A program made the translations under genes and the position numbers. From Bacteroidota bacterium (GTDB lineage Bacteria; Bacteroidota; Bacteroidia; Bacteroidales; VadinHA17), in the NCBI GenBank assembly GCA_030613125.1, contig JAUWMO010000124.1, positions 1 to 9,372 of the forward strand: DNA of 9,372 nucleotides, read 5' to 3'. How positions within the stretch are numbered: the stretch's first letter is position 1; every line of letters starts with the position of its first letter. The notes under the pieces are model-generated. The model made no database searches and was not told where the DNA came from. It worked only from the letters and a program-made list of their open reading frames with translations. Positions 8,472 to 9,372 of this stretch are shown in pieces.

Positions 8472-8711
8472 ATAAAGGATATTCATGAAATTATAAATTG
8501 CTTCGAAGAAGCAAAGTGGGCGAGCAGGTCAAAACGCCGGGGCCTTGGGGGCCAGCACTATGAAATAATGGCGGAGTACTGCCCGATTAAAACAGTTGAG
8601 TACACATTAAACAGGATTTCACAGGACGAGTGGGTAAAGGCCAGCGATCGTTTTGACAAGATTTTTGTTTACTTTTCATCGATTGGAAAAGTAAAGGCCA
8701 GTCCGGCCTGA
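8472..8711 (+). pseudogene. Orphan GC-rich reading frame without a start, probable gene remnant
   Basis: A frame of 79 codons is open from 8472 (just after TAA 8469-8471) to TGA 8709-8711 with no start codon near its beginning. Its translation looks protein-like rather than random: an acidic/basic start (HEIINCFEEAKWASRSKRR), then GGQHYEIMAEYCP and a charged, aromatic segment ending KASPA. I do not recognise the family. Its first half (about 8520-8560) is much more GC-rich than the surrounding DNA. A possible original start lies in another frame: AAAGGA at 8474-8479 followed by ATG at 8485, whose frame stops after three codons. A single-base deletion just after that ATG would join it to this frame. 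This is inference; the frame may instead be a fragment left by a larger insertion or deletion. Confidence 0.35.
8695..8709. repeat. Small GC-rich hairpin at the end of the orphan frame
   Basis: AGGCC (8695-8699) and GGCCT (8705-8709) form a perfect 5-bp inverted repeat around a 5-nt loop, reaching into the TGA at 8709-8711. No T-run follows directly, so it is a poor intrinsic terminator. Confidence 0.35.
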
Positions 8712-8745
8712 GGACAAAAAGTTATTATTTTCTTAAGATGCGTTT

Positions 8746-8793
8746 ATTAGAACATAGTAATTTTACTACGTAGTAAACTGGCTTTGTTCTAAT
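8746..8793. repeat. 48-bp nested symmetric palindrome
   Basis: Outer arms ATTAGAACA (8746-8754) and TGTTCTAAT (8785-8793) are perfect 9-bp inverted repeats. Inside them TTTACTACGTAGTAAA (8762-8777) is a perfect 16-bp palindrome. Both share one centre, between 8769 and 8770, and the 7-bp spacers between the layers are only partly symmetric. No T-run follows on either strand, so it is not a standard terminator. It could be an operator, a recombination or attachment site, or the end of a mobile element. Confidence 0.7.
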
Positions 8794-8877
8794 TTAAAAA
8801 ACATTAAAAATATTGTAGTAAATTTGATTCATTTTCGTTTTGCAATCCTTTTATTAATAGATATGAACAGAACGTGT

Positions 8878-8915
8878 CCCCCTTGAGAGGGTATCCGCCT
8901 GACGGAAAGGGATGG
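8878..8915. repeat. GC-rich hairpin repeat upstream of the DUF559 pseudogene
   Basis: This short C-rich then G-rich stretch holds two small hairpins: CCCT/AGGG (8880-8883 with 8888-8891) and TCCG/CGGA (8894-8897 with 8903-8906). CCCTT at 8880-8884 can also pair with AAGGG at 8907-8911. Similar CCCCTT...AAGGGG palindromic units are, to my knowledge, common next to DUF559 genes in Bacteroidota and Chlorobi genomes. The C-rich end of this window (9366-9372) may be part of the matching unit on the other side. Confidence 0.5.
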
Positions 8916-8969
8916 AAAGGAAGCTTTAAAGAAAGGATGACCGAACAACATTAAAAAAGATGCAAATAC

Positions 8970-9359
8970 ATGGAGCCTGCAGGGCCAAATAACAACTGGC
9001 ATTATAATAAAACCCTTCGACCTTTAGCAAAAGCTTTACGAAATAACATGACTAAAGCAGAGGCCTGTCTGTGGAAATATGCACTACGGGCCGGACAGAT
9101 GAATGGATTCTCATTTACCAGGTAAAGACCCGTATTAGATTATATAGCTGACTTTATGTGTAAGGAATTATGTTTGGTAATTGAAGTGAATGGACTAACA
9201 CATTTGGATAATGAGATCATAGATAGGGACAAAATAAAGGAAAGAGACTTAAAAGAAGCAGGGTTTCATTTGATACGATTCAGGGATGAAGAAATACTAA
9301 ATCGGATAGATTTGGTTATTCTTAAGATTCAGAATTTTATAGATAATATAGGGTTATAA
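8970..9359 (+). pseudogene. DUF559 (Vsr-like) endonuclease-fold gene with one in-frame stop
   Basis: DUF559 proteins have a restriction-endonuclease-like fold related to Vsr; their biological role is not well known. Read through, the frame from ATG 8970 gives about 129 residues, a normal length. The N-terminal part HYNKTLRPLAKALRNNMTKAEACLW (residues 11-35) and the core RPVLDYIADFMCKELCLVIEVNGLTH (53-78) both match the family. Asp61 and Glu72 are likely catalytic positions, and the usual IExDG reads IEVNG here. Codon 52 is TAA (9123-9125), exactly where the family has the Gln of RQRP, so a single C-to-T change of CAA explains it. Nothing else is broken, which points to recent inactivation or a sequencing error. 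A 67-residue product from ATG 9156 would lack Asp61 and the N-terminal helices, so it is unlikely to be a real gene. The unit is bordered by C-rich repeat sequence on both sides. Confidence 0.8.
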
Positions 9360-9372
9360 GAACTCCACCCCC

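Noticed and set aside
8191..8772. Shared TACTACGTA at 8191-8199 and 8764-8772, each inside an inverted repeat, as ends of a small mobile element of about 580 bp
   Set aside because: A 9-bp match between two places in this AT-rich 1.2-kb stretch is expected by chance; the outer arms differ and no target duplication is seen.
9156..9359. A separate 67-residue gene starting at ATG 9156
   Set aside because: It is the 3' half of the DUF559 frame; the first half of the same domain is present in the same frame just upstream of the TAA at 9123.

Overview
The window looks like a chromosomal piece of a Bacteroidota bacterium, probably Bacteroidales or a relative. This is inferred from four things. Base composition is AT-rich. 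The SUF genes are in the order sufB-sufC-sufD-sufS-sufE-sufT. Almost no start codon is preceded by a Shine-Dalgarno sequence. A TAnnTTTG-type promoter box lies upstream of sufB. No rRNA, tRNA, CRISPR array or complete insertion sequence is visible.

Layout. Positions 1-1226 (+) hold the 3' part of a phosphoesterase/alkaline-phosphatase-superfamily gene whose beginning lies outside the window. Positions 1283-6924 (-) hold a complete, tightly spaced SUF operon, transcribed right to left: SufB, SufC, SufD, SufS, SufE and the DUF59 protein SufT. Positions 7076-8113 (+) hold thiL, divergent from sufB across a 151-bp intergenic region. Positions 8114-9372 are gene-poor and decayed. They contain a non-coding stretch, a GC-rich orphan reading frame without a start (8472-8711), a 48-bp symmetric palindrome (8746-8793), a GC-rich small repeat (8878-8915) and a DUF559 nuclease-like gene broken by one in-frame stop (8970-9359). 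The window ends in a C-rich run that may be the other half of that repeat.

How the genes work together. SufS takes sulfur from cysteine and passes it through SufE to the SufBCD scaffold, where SufC supplies ATP hydrolysis. SufT is the associated maturation factor. All catalytic residues I could locate are present, so the operon looks functional. ThiL makes thiamine diphosphate. Thiamine synthesis commonly uses Fe-S enzymes such as ThiC, but any link to the suf operon here is only by proximity.

I see no convincing new multi-gene system. The features least explained by known gene families are the right-hand decayed region, especially the nested palindrome and the repeat-flanked DUF559 unit, and the single strong Shine-Dalgarno in front of sufT.
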